DNA of 64,000 nt from GCA-2794515 sp033763335 (GTDB lineage Bacteria; Chloroflexota; Anaerolineae; Aggregatilineales; Phototrophicaceae): NCBI GenBank assembly GCA_033763335.1, contig JANRKU010000031.1:1-64000 (forward strand), in the 5' to 3' direction. How positions within the stretch are numbered: position 1 is the stretch's first letter; each line of letters starts with the position of its first letter. Below the pieces are notes generated by a model. That model saw nothing but the letters and a program-made list of their open reading frames with translations. It was not told the DNA's origin and made no database searches. This document shows, one piece after another, positions 48,450-56,587 of this stretch. Both the position numbers and the translations under genes were made by a program.

Positions 48450-51400
48450 ATGCGACATCGCATCACACTCAGTATAGTTTTTTTTGTGTCGTTATTCCTC
48501 ATGTTAAGCCCTGCTTATGCGGGGACGGTGAGTTTGTCTCCCCCATTCGGTCCCGCAGGGACAACTTTTGCCATTTATTATAGTGGCAATTGGGTTGGTG
48601 CAGATTTTTCATGTAGTGTGAATAGTGTGGAAATGGGGCAACTTGCGCCCTATGGTGGTGCGTTATATTACACCGTACCAGCAGGTACACCAATCGGCAC
48701 AACCTATAATGTGGTTTGTGGACAAAATGTCCCCGACCAGTTTGATGCGGGGTCTGCTGTTTTTACAGTCACCGCAGGCGATAGCGATGGTGATGGTGTG
48801 GCGGATGATACTGACCAATGCCCATCTGAGTTTGCACAAACACAAAACGGATGCCCTTTTATCCCCGATAGTGACGGTGACGGGGTTGGCGACCCAACCG
48901 ACCAATGCTTGTATGTGTTTGGGACATTGCCCAATGGTTGCCCGCCCGATAGCGATGGCGATGGCATCGGCGACCCAACCGACCAATGCCCATTTGAGGC
49001 GGCGCAAACAGCAAATGGGTGTCCCAATCAGCCGACCAATCCCCCTGCTTCAACCGTTGTCCCTGTCACCCAACCCGACCAACCCGTGGTGACACCGCCC
49101 TCTACAGTTGCATCATTCATAGACCCTAATATCGCACCAGCTTTAGATGCCATTCTTGCGGGATGTGTTGATTTACGCCCACAAGCAGAGCGTCTGTCTA
49201 TTGGTGCATTAATGCGACTATTAGGCACAAGCGACCCATGTACCGCATTAACAAATGCCCTGCGTGATTTATCGTTTGGCACATTGCGCGATGGTGAGGT
49301 CAAACTCATTATGGATGCACTTGGCGGGAATATGCGCGGAACGTGTGGCATTAGCCCAGAAGTGCCATCTACCGAATATTTACGGATGCTCCGCAATGCG
49401 TATCGCTTATTCCCAACCTTTGCAGAGCAACTGAATACTGCGGTGATGGCATTAGCAAGCGCCGCCGATGGCACACCAGAGCGTGCTATTTTCTGTACAT
49501 TTATGGCGATGGATGGTGCTGGGATGAATCGGTTGTTCCCAAGCACATTGAATGATGGGCATCGTTTCTTAATTGCGGCGGCAGAATGTTTGCCCAGCTA
49601 TCCAGAAGATGCAGATTTATTCACCCTGCGAAGCGCCATAGCGGGCTTTAGCACCTATGGTTATAACGCGGGTATGTTCTTGAGCGCAGTGAATAACCCC
49701 ATCACTCATCCGCAACTATGCCAAATTTTTGCAGAATGGCAAAACGTCATCACCGACATTACACCCGAAGAAGAACAACTTGCCACCCATCTTATCCGTG
49801 ATTGCCGTGTCAATTGGCTCAATTTGTTCGTTATAGATGGTACAGACCCGCTTAGTTTTGGCTCTGCCGCAACTGCTATCCAAATTATGCGAATAAATGG
49901 AACACCCGATGAAATTGCCACACTCATTGAAGATTTGAGCTGTGATAGTATCTACACCAACTTAATCCTTTGGAAACGACGTTTTGAAGATGCTATCGGT
50001 GATTTATTCGGTCGAGATAGAAACCGCAATGGCAATGGTGGCGGATTTGGCAATCCACAAATTCCAGATGTGCCAGATTTGGGCTTAGGGGGTAATCGCT
50101 TCCGTGTGCCAAGTTTGATAGACCTCATCGGTGGGACAACCCTCCCGCGTATCTACCCGCCGACCACCATCGCAGGATTTGTCTTTGAGGATATGTGCGA
50201 CGAATCGGCATTAGAACTCGATTTCCGCCTGCCATTACCGGCAGGATGTGTCGAAATTGGACCAAGAATCGTCTCATCCAACAATTTTTGGGATGAGGGA
50301 GAACCGCCTATTGGTGGCATTTACATTGAACTCATCAATAACGATACCTGTTCTGGCACACCCCTCTATACCACATCACCGGATGCAACAGGTTACTTTG
50401 AATTCCCCAACCTCGAAGCAGGAAATTACTCATTGGTGATTGATGCCAACCATCCAGAAAATATCCCAGTATTAGGGGCGGGTGAATGGTCATATCGGCG
50501 TGGCGAAGGTACAAGGCGATTCTGCATTATATATAACCTACGTGGTCAGACCTTACCCGTAACAGCGAATGGTTATAACCGCACGGGTGGCATCAGCAGT
50601 ACAGGCATTGGCAATTTTGTCATACCGCCTGTGTTCATCAACATTCGTCAAATTGATGATGGTGGCGAAGTCTCTTGGCGACCACCACCCATTCCCCCGC
50701 TTGAACCTGATGTTCCTAGCGATAGCGAAGTATCATCCGATTGGCGACCACCTCCCATTCCGCCCCTCACCGATTTTGGTATTGATAATCCATCGGATGT
50801 CGTCAGTTGGAGACCACCACCTATTCCACCCTATGAAGCATTGGTACGTGGGTTGGCATATGCCCCACCGCCTAACATGAATTTGAGAACGGCGGTAGAT
50901 GCCCTATCGGGTGCGCTCCGTTGGGAAGATTTTAGCTTTGAGATGGATAGTCGTGGCTTATTCATCGGCATTGGCAACCCAGAAGAACCTGCCCGTTTAT
51001 TCATGGCACAAAATGGTGGTATTGGCGAATTTGACCTGCCCAATACACCCCTCAGCATCGGTATGACACCCGATGGTAAATTGGCAGGCATTATCGGCGA
51101 AAATACGGATGGGTCACGAGTGGTCAGCATTTTGAATGTGGAAAATGGCTTCTGGATACCCGTATTCACCAGCACACCCGATATTATCCCAACAGGAGAT
51201 AATCCCTTCTTTGTCGCAGAATACCTCTATTTTAGCGCCACCGACCCCAATGGTGCGCCCGGAATTTATAAAGTGAACCCCATTGCTCCCAGCACGCCAG
51301 AATTGGTGCTGAATGATGCCACACAAGGCAATATAACCTATGACGGTGTGTTACTCGCCTTTGTACGCGGGGGCAATGTGTTTGTCCAAAACACCAACAC

Positions 51401-51722
51401 AGACTTCATCGCACAAATCACCAATGACGGCTCATGTGGGTCGCCCATATTTGATGCAGTAGGTTTTAGTCTGTATTTTGCGTGTGGCGGAAAATTGTAT
51501 GTCTATGGACTCGATGGCGTGAAGCCGATTGTGGATGATATTGTCGTGCAATCGGTGAGTTTAGGTCCTGTGGATGGCACATTGATATTTAGTGATGGGC
51601 AATCGGCATATCTCAGCGACCTCAACGGTGCAAATCGCAGACCCTTCATGCGCCTGAGCAATTTATCGGTGGTGAATATTCGTTGGCAACCCCCGTTGCC
51701 GATGCCAGCACCACAATCGTAA
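48450..51722 (+). CDS. Large secreted protein: TSP type 3 repeats, SdrD-like domain, WRPPPIPP repeats, propeller
   Basis: 1090 residues. Signal peptide (1-24); an immunoglobulin/IPT-like region; residues ~110-198 hold three thrombospondin type 3 calcium repeats (DSDGDGVADDTDQCP, DSDGDGVGDPTDQCL, DSDGDGIGDPTDQCP); a Cys-rich helical middle; an SdrD_B-like collagen-binding-type domain (~570-677: IAGFVFEDMCDE, GIYIELINNDTCSGT, ATGYFEFPNLEAGNYSL); then three copies of WRPPPIPP (SWRPPPIPPLEP, DWRPPPIPPLTD, SWRPPPIPPYEA) at ~743-797. The C-terminal ~290 residues form a TolB-like propeller, ending in WQPPLPMPAP. Probably a cell-surface matrix or adhesion protein anchored by calcium-stiffened rods; no sorting motif is seen. 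Confidence 0.85.
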   Translation: MRHRITLSIVFFVSLFLMLSPAYAGTVSLSPPFGPAGTTFAIYYSGNWVGADFSCSVNSVEMGQLAPYGGALYYTVPAGTPIGTTYNVVCGQNVPDQFDAGSAVFTVTAGDSDGDGVADDTDQCPSEFAQTQNGCPFIPDSDGDGVGDPTDQCLYVFGTLPNGCPPDSDGDGIGDPTDQCPFEAAQTANGCPNQPTNPPASTVVPVTQPDQPVVTPPSTVASFIDPNIAPALDAILAGCVDLRPQAERLSIGALMRLLGTSDPCTALTNALRDLSFGTLRDGEVKLIMDALGGNMRGTCGISPEVPSTEYLRMLRNAYRLFPTFAEQLNTAVMALASAADGTPERAIFCTFMAMDGAGMNRLFPSTLNDGHRFLIAAAECLPSYPEDADLFTLRSAIAGFSTYGYNAGMFLSAVNNPITHPQLCQIFAEWQNVITDITPEEEQLATHLIRDCRVNWLNLFVIDGTDPLSFGSAATAIQIMRINGTPDEIATLIEDLSCDSIYTNLILWKRRFEDAIGDLFGRDRNRNGNGGGFGNPQIPDVPDLGLGGNRFRVPSLIDLIGGTTLPRIYPPTTIAGFVFEDMCDESALELDFRLPLPAGCVEIGPRIVSSNNFWDEGEPPIGGIYIELINNDTCSGTPLYTTSPDATGYFEFPNLEAGNYSLVIDANHPENIPVLGAGEWSYRRGEGTRRFCIIYNLRGQTLPVTANGYNRTGGISSTGIGNFVIPPVFINIRQIDDGGEVSWRPPPIPPLEPDVPSDSEVSSDWRPPPIPPLTDFGIDNPSDVVSWRPPPIPPYEALVRGLAYAPPPNMNLRTAVDALSGALRWEDFSFEMDSRGLFIGIGNPEEPARLFMAQNGGIGEFDLPNTPLSIGMTPDGKLAGIIGENTDGSRVVSILNVENGFWIPVFTSTPDIIPTGDNPFFVAEYLYFSATDPNGAPGIYKVNPIAPSTPELVLNDATQGNITYDGVLLAFVRGGNVFVQNTNTDFIAQITNDGSCGSPIFDAVGFSLYFACGGKLYVYGLDGVKPIVDDIVVQSVSLGPVDGTLIFSDGQSAYLSDLNGANRRPFMRLSNLSVVNIRWQPPLPMPAPQS

Positions 51723-51732
51723 AAATATCGTT

Positions 51733-51780
51733 GTATACTGTGTAGGGACGGCATATATGCCGTCCCTACACAGTATACAT
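51733..51780. repeat. 48-bp perfect palindrome, GTAGGGACGGCATA family
   Basis: Left half 51733-51756 ends TAGGGACGGCATA and is mirrored exactly through 51780, including the flanks GTATACTGTG / CACAGTATAC. It sits between convergent genes and could work as a bidirectional terminator. Decayed relatives: 2613-2632, 34718-34732, 55173-55193. Confidence 0.9.
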
Positions 51781-51792
51781 AACATAACCCAT

Positions 51793-53178
51793 TTATTTCC
51801 CGCGTGGGCGCAATGCCCGATATGCCATATATGCCCCAGCGAGTGCCATCGGCATCACATATTTTTTATTGATAGTGACCGGTTTAATGGTCACTTCCCC
51901 ATGTAATTCACGACGCAACGCTCCTAAATATTCGTGATAACTCACCTCAACCTTATGCCGTCCTTCATTCACAAAGGTGCGGTTGATATAATCTATCTCT
52001 TCGTTGATGCGTTCTGTCAAATTCACGGGCAATTCGTAATTGCCGACAATATAATTAGCGACCAATTCCGATTGAGTATCTGCTAATGGCCAAATGCACC
52101 CTTGTGGTTGCACCAACCCAATAAAATACAGGCTACGGTGATTGGGATGAAATACACGCATGAATAGCGGCACATCGCCTTCGGCAAAATCTAAGAAATT
52201 GGGTTCAAAAAACGGTGTGACGATTTTATAGCCAGTCGCCGCCACAATGACATCATATTCTTCTACACGACCATCGGCAAAATGCACATTTTTACCATCC
52301 AACTGGGTAATATCGGGGCGGGGATGAATACGACCATGACGGATAAAATAGAGCAATTCGGAATTGACGGTGGGATGGCTCGATAAAATGCTGTGCTTCG
52401 GTTTGGGCAAGCCATACCGTTCATTGCCACCTGTCACCAACCACCATGTAATGGTATTGGTCACTTCGCGCACTTTGAACGGCAAAAAGATGAAGCGTTC
52501 ATTCATCACATCAGGCGGAAGCCCAAACACAAATTTAGGGACGATATGATAGCCTCTGCGCCAGCTAATGGCAGTGAATTTTGACACGCGACTGGTCTCT
52601 ACGGCAATGTCACAGGCAGAATTGCCACCACCAATCACCAACACACGCTTATCTTTAAAAGGACGATTATGCTTGAAATCGTGTGAATGGATAAATTCGC
52701 CATCAAAACTGCCCTTATAAGTCGGCATTTTGGGGACAGAATGATGCCCATTGGCGACCAATAGATGGTCAAAATGTTCCACACGCCCATCACTCAGGGT
52801 CACATCCCAGCCATCATCGGCGGTTTTGGTGATATGTTTCACCTCTGTGTTGAATTGAGTGACTTTATCCACCCCAAAGTGCTTGGCGTAATCTTGAAAA
52901 TATTTTAGCAATTGTTGATGGGAGGGGTAATCTGGATAATCGGCAGGCATGGGAAAATCGTGGTATTGCGATAATTTTTTTGAGCTGATGATATGGGTGG
53001 TCTCGTAGACACTAGAGTGGCTTGGGTCTGCTGAATAAATCCAATTGCCACCCACTTGATTATTGCGTTCATAAACGACTACATTTTGAATACCCGCTTG
53101 GAGCAAATGTTTGGCGGCGGTAATGCCCGATGGACCCGCGCCAATCACACAAACCCGTACATCTTTTCCACGTTTCAT
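51793..53178 (-). CDS. Flavin-containing monooxygenase
   Basis: 461 residues. FAD loop VIGAGPSGITAAKHLLQAG, then YERNNQVGGNWIY; the FMO motif FDGEFIHSHDF (FxGxxxHxxxF); NADPH loop VLVIGGGNSACDIAVETSR; and the ATGYK block (VAATGYKIVTPFF). This is close in length and motif order to eukaryote-type FMOs that N- or S-oxidise soft nucleophiles. A membrane-seeking hydrophobic C-terminus (YVMPMALAGAYMAYRALR) is present, as in microsomal FMOs. Second FMO-type gene in the window; single-gene unit. Confidence 0.92.
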   Translation of the reverse strand: MKRGKDVRVCVIGAGPSGITAAKHLLQAGIQNVVVYERNNQVGGNWIYSADPSHSSVYETTHIISSKKLSQYHDFPMPADYPDYPSHQQLLKYFQDYAKHFGVDKVTQFNTEVKHITKTADDGWDVTLSDGRVEHFDHLLVANGHHSVPKMPTYKGSFDGEFIHSHDFKHNRPFKDKRVLVIGGGNSACDIAVETSRVSKFTAISWRRGYHIVPKFVFGLPPDVMNERFIFLPFKVREVTNTITWWLVTGGNERYGLPKPKHSILSSHPTVNSELLYFIRHGRIHPRPDITQLDGKNVHFADGRVEEYDVIVAATGYKIVTPFFEPNFLDFAEGDVPLFMRVFHPNHRSLYFIGLVQPQGCIWPLADTQSELVANYIVGNYELPVNLTERINEEIDYINRTFVNEGRHKVEVSYHEYLGALRRELHGEVTIKPVTINKKYVMPMALAGAYMAYRALRPRGK

Positions 53179-53312
53179 AAAAAAATATCACCTCTAATTT
53201 AATCTATCATTGATTTTTTTCTATTGTAACGCAGAATCTGAATTCCGTAAAAAATTTTTAATCACCTCCTCAATCTATGGCTCTATACACCTAGCATAGA
53301 CAGGTTTCGTAA

Positions 53313-53332
53313 GGGCGCAACATGTTGCGCCC
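53313..53332. repeat. Dispersed palindrome, GGGCGCAACATG type
   Basis: GGGCGCAACATGTTGCGCCC, identical to the copy at 22590-22609, preceded by GTAA. Lies between divergent genes, upstream of the ArsR promoter. Confidence 0.85.
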
Positions 53333-53376
53333 ACAGGCAAAAAGCACCTATTTTTGCCATCGGTCTTTTTGCCCAC

Positions 53377-53404
53377 TTGACAAAAAACCCTTTTATCGTA
53401 AAAT
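53377..53404 (+). promoter_or_regulatory. Promoter of the ArsR gene
   Basis: TTGACA at 53377-53382 and TAAAAT at 53399-53404, spacer 16 bp. The -10 lies inside the ArsR operator, the classical layout for autorepression. Confidence 0.75.
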
Positions 53405-53410
53405 TACGAT
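53395..53410. promoter_or_regulatory. ArsR operator, copy 1
   Basis: ATCGTAAAATTACGAT fits ATCGTA-N4-TACGAT (in fact ATCGTAA-AA-TTACGAT). It overlaps the -10 box and ends 1 nt before the ArsR start codon. Confidence 0.75.
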
Positions 53411-53411
53411 T

Positions 53412-53720
53412 ATGGAAAATGAACAAGCACTCAAATCGTATACCCTATCAACCGATGAACACCGCCTCGCAGAAATGATGAAGGCACTCGGTCATCCTGC
53501 GCGAATGCAAATCATCCGTTATCTCACCGAACATCCCCAATGTATCACAGGGGATATTGTAGATGTATTGCCATTGGCACAAGCCACTGTATCACAACAC
53601 CTCAAGGTATTGCGCGATTCTGGTCTCATTTGTGGCACGATTGAAGGCACAGCCACCTGCTATTGCCTATGTGATGAATCGGTGGCATGGTTTAAGTCAC
53701 AGGTAGGCGACTTGTTCTAA
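53412..53720 (+). CDS. ArsR/SmtB-family repressor
   Basis: 102 residues from ATG 53412; a longer upstream frame crosses the promoter and is rejected. The winged helix is complete: EMMKALGHPARMQIIRYLTEHPQCITGDIVDVLPLAQATVSQHLKVLRDSGLI. Cys is present at HPQC, at ICGT, and as TCYCLCDE in the wing, giving several candidate thiols for As(III) or other soft-metal sensing. The transcript is probably leaderless or nearly so, given the -10 position. It controls itself and, through the second operator, the flavoprotein gene downstream. Confidence 0.88.
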   Translation: MENEQALKSYTLSTDEHRLAEMMKALGHPARMQIIRYLTEHPQCITGDIVDVLPLAQATVSQHLKVLRDSGLICGTIEGTATCYCLCDESVAWFKSQVGDLF

Positions 53721-53738
53721 AATTTTTTATCTATTTTA

Positions 53739-53754
53739 ATCGTATTTTTACGAT
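53739..53754. promoter_or_regulatory. ArsR operator, copy 2
   Basis: ATCGTATTTTTACGAT again fits ATCGTA-N4-TACGAT. It lies 16 nt before the flavoprotein start codon and directly before AAAGGAG. Confidence 0.7.
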
Positions 53755-53769
53755 AAAGGAGTATGGGAT

Positions 53770-55110
53770 ATGACCAATCAATTACCAGTCGCCGTCATCG
53801 GCGCGGGACCTGTCGGGCTTGCGGCAGTTGCACATCTTTTAGAACGGGGCGAAACGCCAATTGTGTTTGAAGCAGGTGATAGCATTGGCGCAAATTTGCG
53901 CGAGTGGTCACACATCCGCATGTTTTCCCCATGGCAATATGTGGTGGATAAGGCGGCAGTCTGTTTGTTAGAAGCGCATGGCTGGCAACACCCCCCCGCC
54001 GATGGATTGCCCACAGGAGGCGAATTGCGCGACGATTATTTGTTGCCATTCGCCAATTTGCCACAAGTCAAACCCCATATTCACCTGAATGCCAAAGTGG
54101 TCGCCATCAGCCGTAGCCAAAACGACAAAATGCGTGATGCTAACCGCGAAAATTCACCTTTTATTTTGCATGTGATATATGCCGATGGTCATGAAACCCA
54201 TATTGAAGCGCGGGCAGTGATTGATGCCTCTGGCACATGGAACACCCCTAACCCATTGGGCGGGAATGGATTGCCTGCCATCGGGGAAAAGCGAAATAGC
54301 GCCAAAATTTTCTATGGCATCCCCAATATCAACGGCGACCATACCAGCCGTTATGCCAATAAGCGCGTGATGGTAGTCGGTAACGGTCACTCTGCAACCA
54401 ATGCTCTGTTAGAATTAGCCACTTTACGTAAAACATATCCCCAGACAGAAGTGTTTTGGGTGATGCGGAGCAAGGGGTTGAATCGGGTTTATGGCGGTGG
54501 CGCAGATGATGAACTTTCTGCACGCGGTCAATTGGGTGAACGCCTCAAATCCAGTGTGAATGAAGGCATGTTCCATATCGTTGCGCCATTCTTCATCACC
54601 GAAATAAAAGACGAAAATAACGCAATGGTCGTCATGGGCAAAACACCCAATGGCATGGAAACAGTGGTTGTGGATGAAATTATCAGCACCACAGGCTCAC
54701 GCCCCAATTTGGATATGTTACGCGAATTGCGTCTGGATATAGACCATTCACTAGAAAGTGTCCGCGCACTTGCCCCTGTGATTGACCCCAATTTGCACAG
54801 TTGCGGGACAGTCCCCCCACATGGCGAAACGGAATTGCGCCACCCAGAGCCGAATTTTTATATCGTCGGCATGAAAAGCTATGGACGCGCCCCAACCTTC
54901 TTGCTCCTCACAGGCTACGAACAAGTACGCTCGGTGGTGGCGATGTTGGCTGGCGATATTCAAGCGGCGCAAATGGTGCAACTGGTCTTGCCAGAAACAG
55001 GTGTTTGCGGTGTAGATGATGGTAGTGGCGGGGGATGCTGTGGCACAAGCAATAGCAGTATCACGATTGGTTTTAGTGAAATTGCGATTGGCAATAAAAT
55101 CAACAATTAA
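53770..55110 (+). CDS. ArsO-like NAD(P)/FAD flavoprotein monooxygenase
   Basis: 446 residues. FAD loop AVIGAGPVGLAAVAHLLERG, then VFEAGDSIGANLREWSHIRMFSPWQYVVD; a second nucleotide loop VMVVGNGHSATNALLELATL; and TTGSRPN. The C-terminus carries CGVDDGSGGGCCG, a Gly/Cys patch found in flavoproteins encoded in ars operons and usually called ArsO. Family members lie between arsR and transport genes; their exact role in arsenic handling is not settled. An ArsR operator precedes the RBS. The MFS gene follows after 135 bp with repeats in between. Confidence 0.85.
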   Translation: MTNQLPVAVIGAGPVGLAAVAHLLERGETPIVFEAGDSIGANLREWSHIRMFSPWQYVVDKAAVCLLEAHGWQHPPADGLPTGGELRDDYLLPFANLPQVKPHIHLNAKVVAISRSQNDKMRDANRENSPFILHVIYADGHETHIEARAVIDASGTWNTPNPLGGNGLPAIGEKRNSAKIFYGIPNINGDHTSRYANKRVMVVGNGHSATNALLELATLRKTYPQTEVFWVMRSKGLNRVYGGGADDELSARGQLGERLKSSVNEGMFHIVAPFFITEIKDENNAMVVMGKTPNGMETVVVDEIISTTGSRPNLDMLRELRLDIDHSLESVRALAPVIDPNLHSCGTVPPHGETELRHPEPNFYIVGMKSYGRAPTFLLLTGYEQVRSVVAMLAGDIQAAQMVQLVLPETGVCGVDDGSGGGCCGTSNSSITIGFSEIAIGNKINN

Positions 55111-55130
55111 AATCGCGTAAAATGATGAAA

Positions 55131-55232
55131 CGGACGCAATAGTAATGCGCCCATATAACCAAGCGAATTATAGGGACGGCATTGTTGCCGTCCACTTTTA
55201 TTTATGATGGACGGGATGAATCACGCCCCTAC
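55131..55232. repeat. Cluster of degenerate palindromes
   Basis: GGACGGCA-TTG-TTGCCGTCC at 55174-55193 is the best dyad; GGACGCA..ATGCGCCC at 55133-55152 and GGACGGGATGA..CACGCCCCTAC at about 55209-55231 are decayed. Three partial repeats in 100 bp suggest repeated insertion at one spot. Confidence 0.55.
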
Positions 55233-55245
55233 AGGATAAAACATC

Positions 55246-56493
55246 ATGTCAGAAGCACCGCGCACCAAACGTTATTATGGCTGGACAATTATCACCACAC
55301 TCGCTATCACAGAGACCATTTCGTGGGGCATCATCTATTATGCCTTTTCGGTATTCCTCAAGCCGATGGAAGCCGAAACAGGCTGGTCACGGGCAGAACT
55401 CACTGGCGCATATTCAGTGGGGTTATTGGTGATGGGATTTATGGCATTCCCTGTCGGCTCATGGGTAGATAAACATGGCGCACGCGCTTTGATGACCATC
55501 GGCTCAATTTTGGCGAGTTTGTTGATGGTGGTGTGGTCACGGGTGACTGACCTCACGACATTTTATATTTTATGGTTGGCATTAGGGGTCTGTGCCTCAT
55601 TGGTGTTATATGACACGGCGTTTGCAGTGGTGGCAAAATGGTTTGTGGCAAAACGCACATCAGCACTCGCCATCATCACCTTTGCCGCAGGACTCGCCAG
55701 CACGATTTTTGTCCCATTATCCGATTTTCTGCTCAACCTCGTGGGATGGCGTAATGCGGTGCTGATTTTAGGGTGCATTTTGGCAGTCACTACCATTTTG
55801 CCCCATGCGTTGATATTGCGTCGTAGCCCAGATGAATTGGGATATTTGCCCGATGGCGGTATCAAACTCGCCACGATGGAAGTGCCTATTCAACGCGGAA
55901 ATACCCTATCGGAAGCGGTACGCAATCGTTTCTTTTGGATACTCATCCTGACTTTTAGCTTATCGTATTTATCTTCATCAGCCATACGGGTGCATTTCAT
56001 CCCCATTCTGACGGATAGTGGCATTGATGCGAGTGTAGCGGCAATTGCTAGTGGGTCTATTGGCATTATGCAAGTGATAGGGCGCTTATTTTTTGCTCCG
56101 CTCGAAATGCGGTCATCTAGTTATGTGATGTTGAGTGGGGTATTGGCGATGCACGTTTGCGCCATGATTATCCTCGTGCTGAGTGGGGCTTTGGTATGGC
56201 TGGTCATCCCCTTCATTTTATTTTTTGGAATGGCGTTTGGGGCGAGTACGCTGGCAAGGGCTTCGATGCTTGCCGATACATTTGGGTCTGCCCATTATGG
56301 CAAAATTGCCAGTGTGATGACATTCTTTTTCACCATTGCGGGGACAATCGCCCCTGTAGGAGCGGGATGGCTCTATGACCAATTTGGCAATTATCATTTT
56401 GTCTTAATCATCGCAGTCGTATTGGCACTATCGGCATTGACCGTCATCTTATTATCCAAGCCAAAAGCCCCACACATCGAACCAGCATTATAG
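55246..56493 (+). CDS. MFS transporter of the ArsR/ArsO locus
   Basis: 415 residues with 12 predicted helices. The loop between helices 2 and 3 is GSWVDKHGARALMTIGS, the D-R/K..GR-type MFS signature; WGIIYYAFSVFLKPMEAETGWSRAELTGAYS is typical of the oxalate/formate-like and YnfM-like MFS branch. Position after arsR and the ArsO-like gene suggests export of an arsenical or of the flavoprotein product, which is inference. AGGAT RBS. No operator of the ATCGTA type is seen in front of it. Confidence 0.88.
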   Translation: MSEAPRTKRYYGWTIITTLAITETISWGIIYYAFSVFLKPMEAETGWSRAELTGAYSVGLLVMGFMAFPVGSWVDKHGARALMTIGSILASLLMVVWSRVTDLTTFYILWLALGVCASLVLYDTAFAVVAKWFVAKRTSALAIITFAAGLASTIFVPLSDFLLNLVGWRNAVLILGCILAVTTILPHALILRRSPDELGYLPDGGIKLATMEVPIQRGNTLSEAVRNRFFWILILTFSLSYLSSSAIRVHFIPILTDSGIDASVAAIASGSIGIMQVIGRLFFAPLEMRSSSYVMLSGVLAMHVCAMIILVLSGALVWLVIPFILFFGMAFGASTLARASMLADTFGSAHYGKIASVMTFFFTIAGTIAPVGAGWLYDQFGNYHFVLIIAVVLALSALTVILLSKPKAPHIEPAL

Positions 56494-56587
56494 TGCCTCT
56501 GGGGGGTGCTTCTATCGCGCCCCACTTCCCTTTATTCATATCATGCTAAAATAAGCCATCTTATTATCATCACTAGGAGTTTTATTG

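Noticed and set aside
48663..49092. Several antisense frames over the thrombospondin repeat region
   Set aside because: They repeat with the same period as the calcium repeats of the real gene on the plus strand, so they are shadows of repetitive DNA.
19664..53332. The dispersed palindromes as a CRISPR array
   Set aside because: Copies lie kilobases apart, with no spacers of equal length and no cas genes.
55182..55472. A 96-codon frame overlapping the start of the MFS gene
   Set aside because: It is an alternate-frame reading of the repeat cluster and MFS start, with no RBS or hydrophobic pattern of its own.
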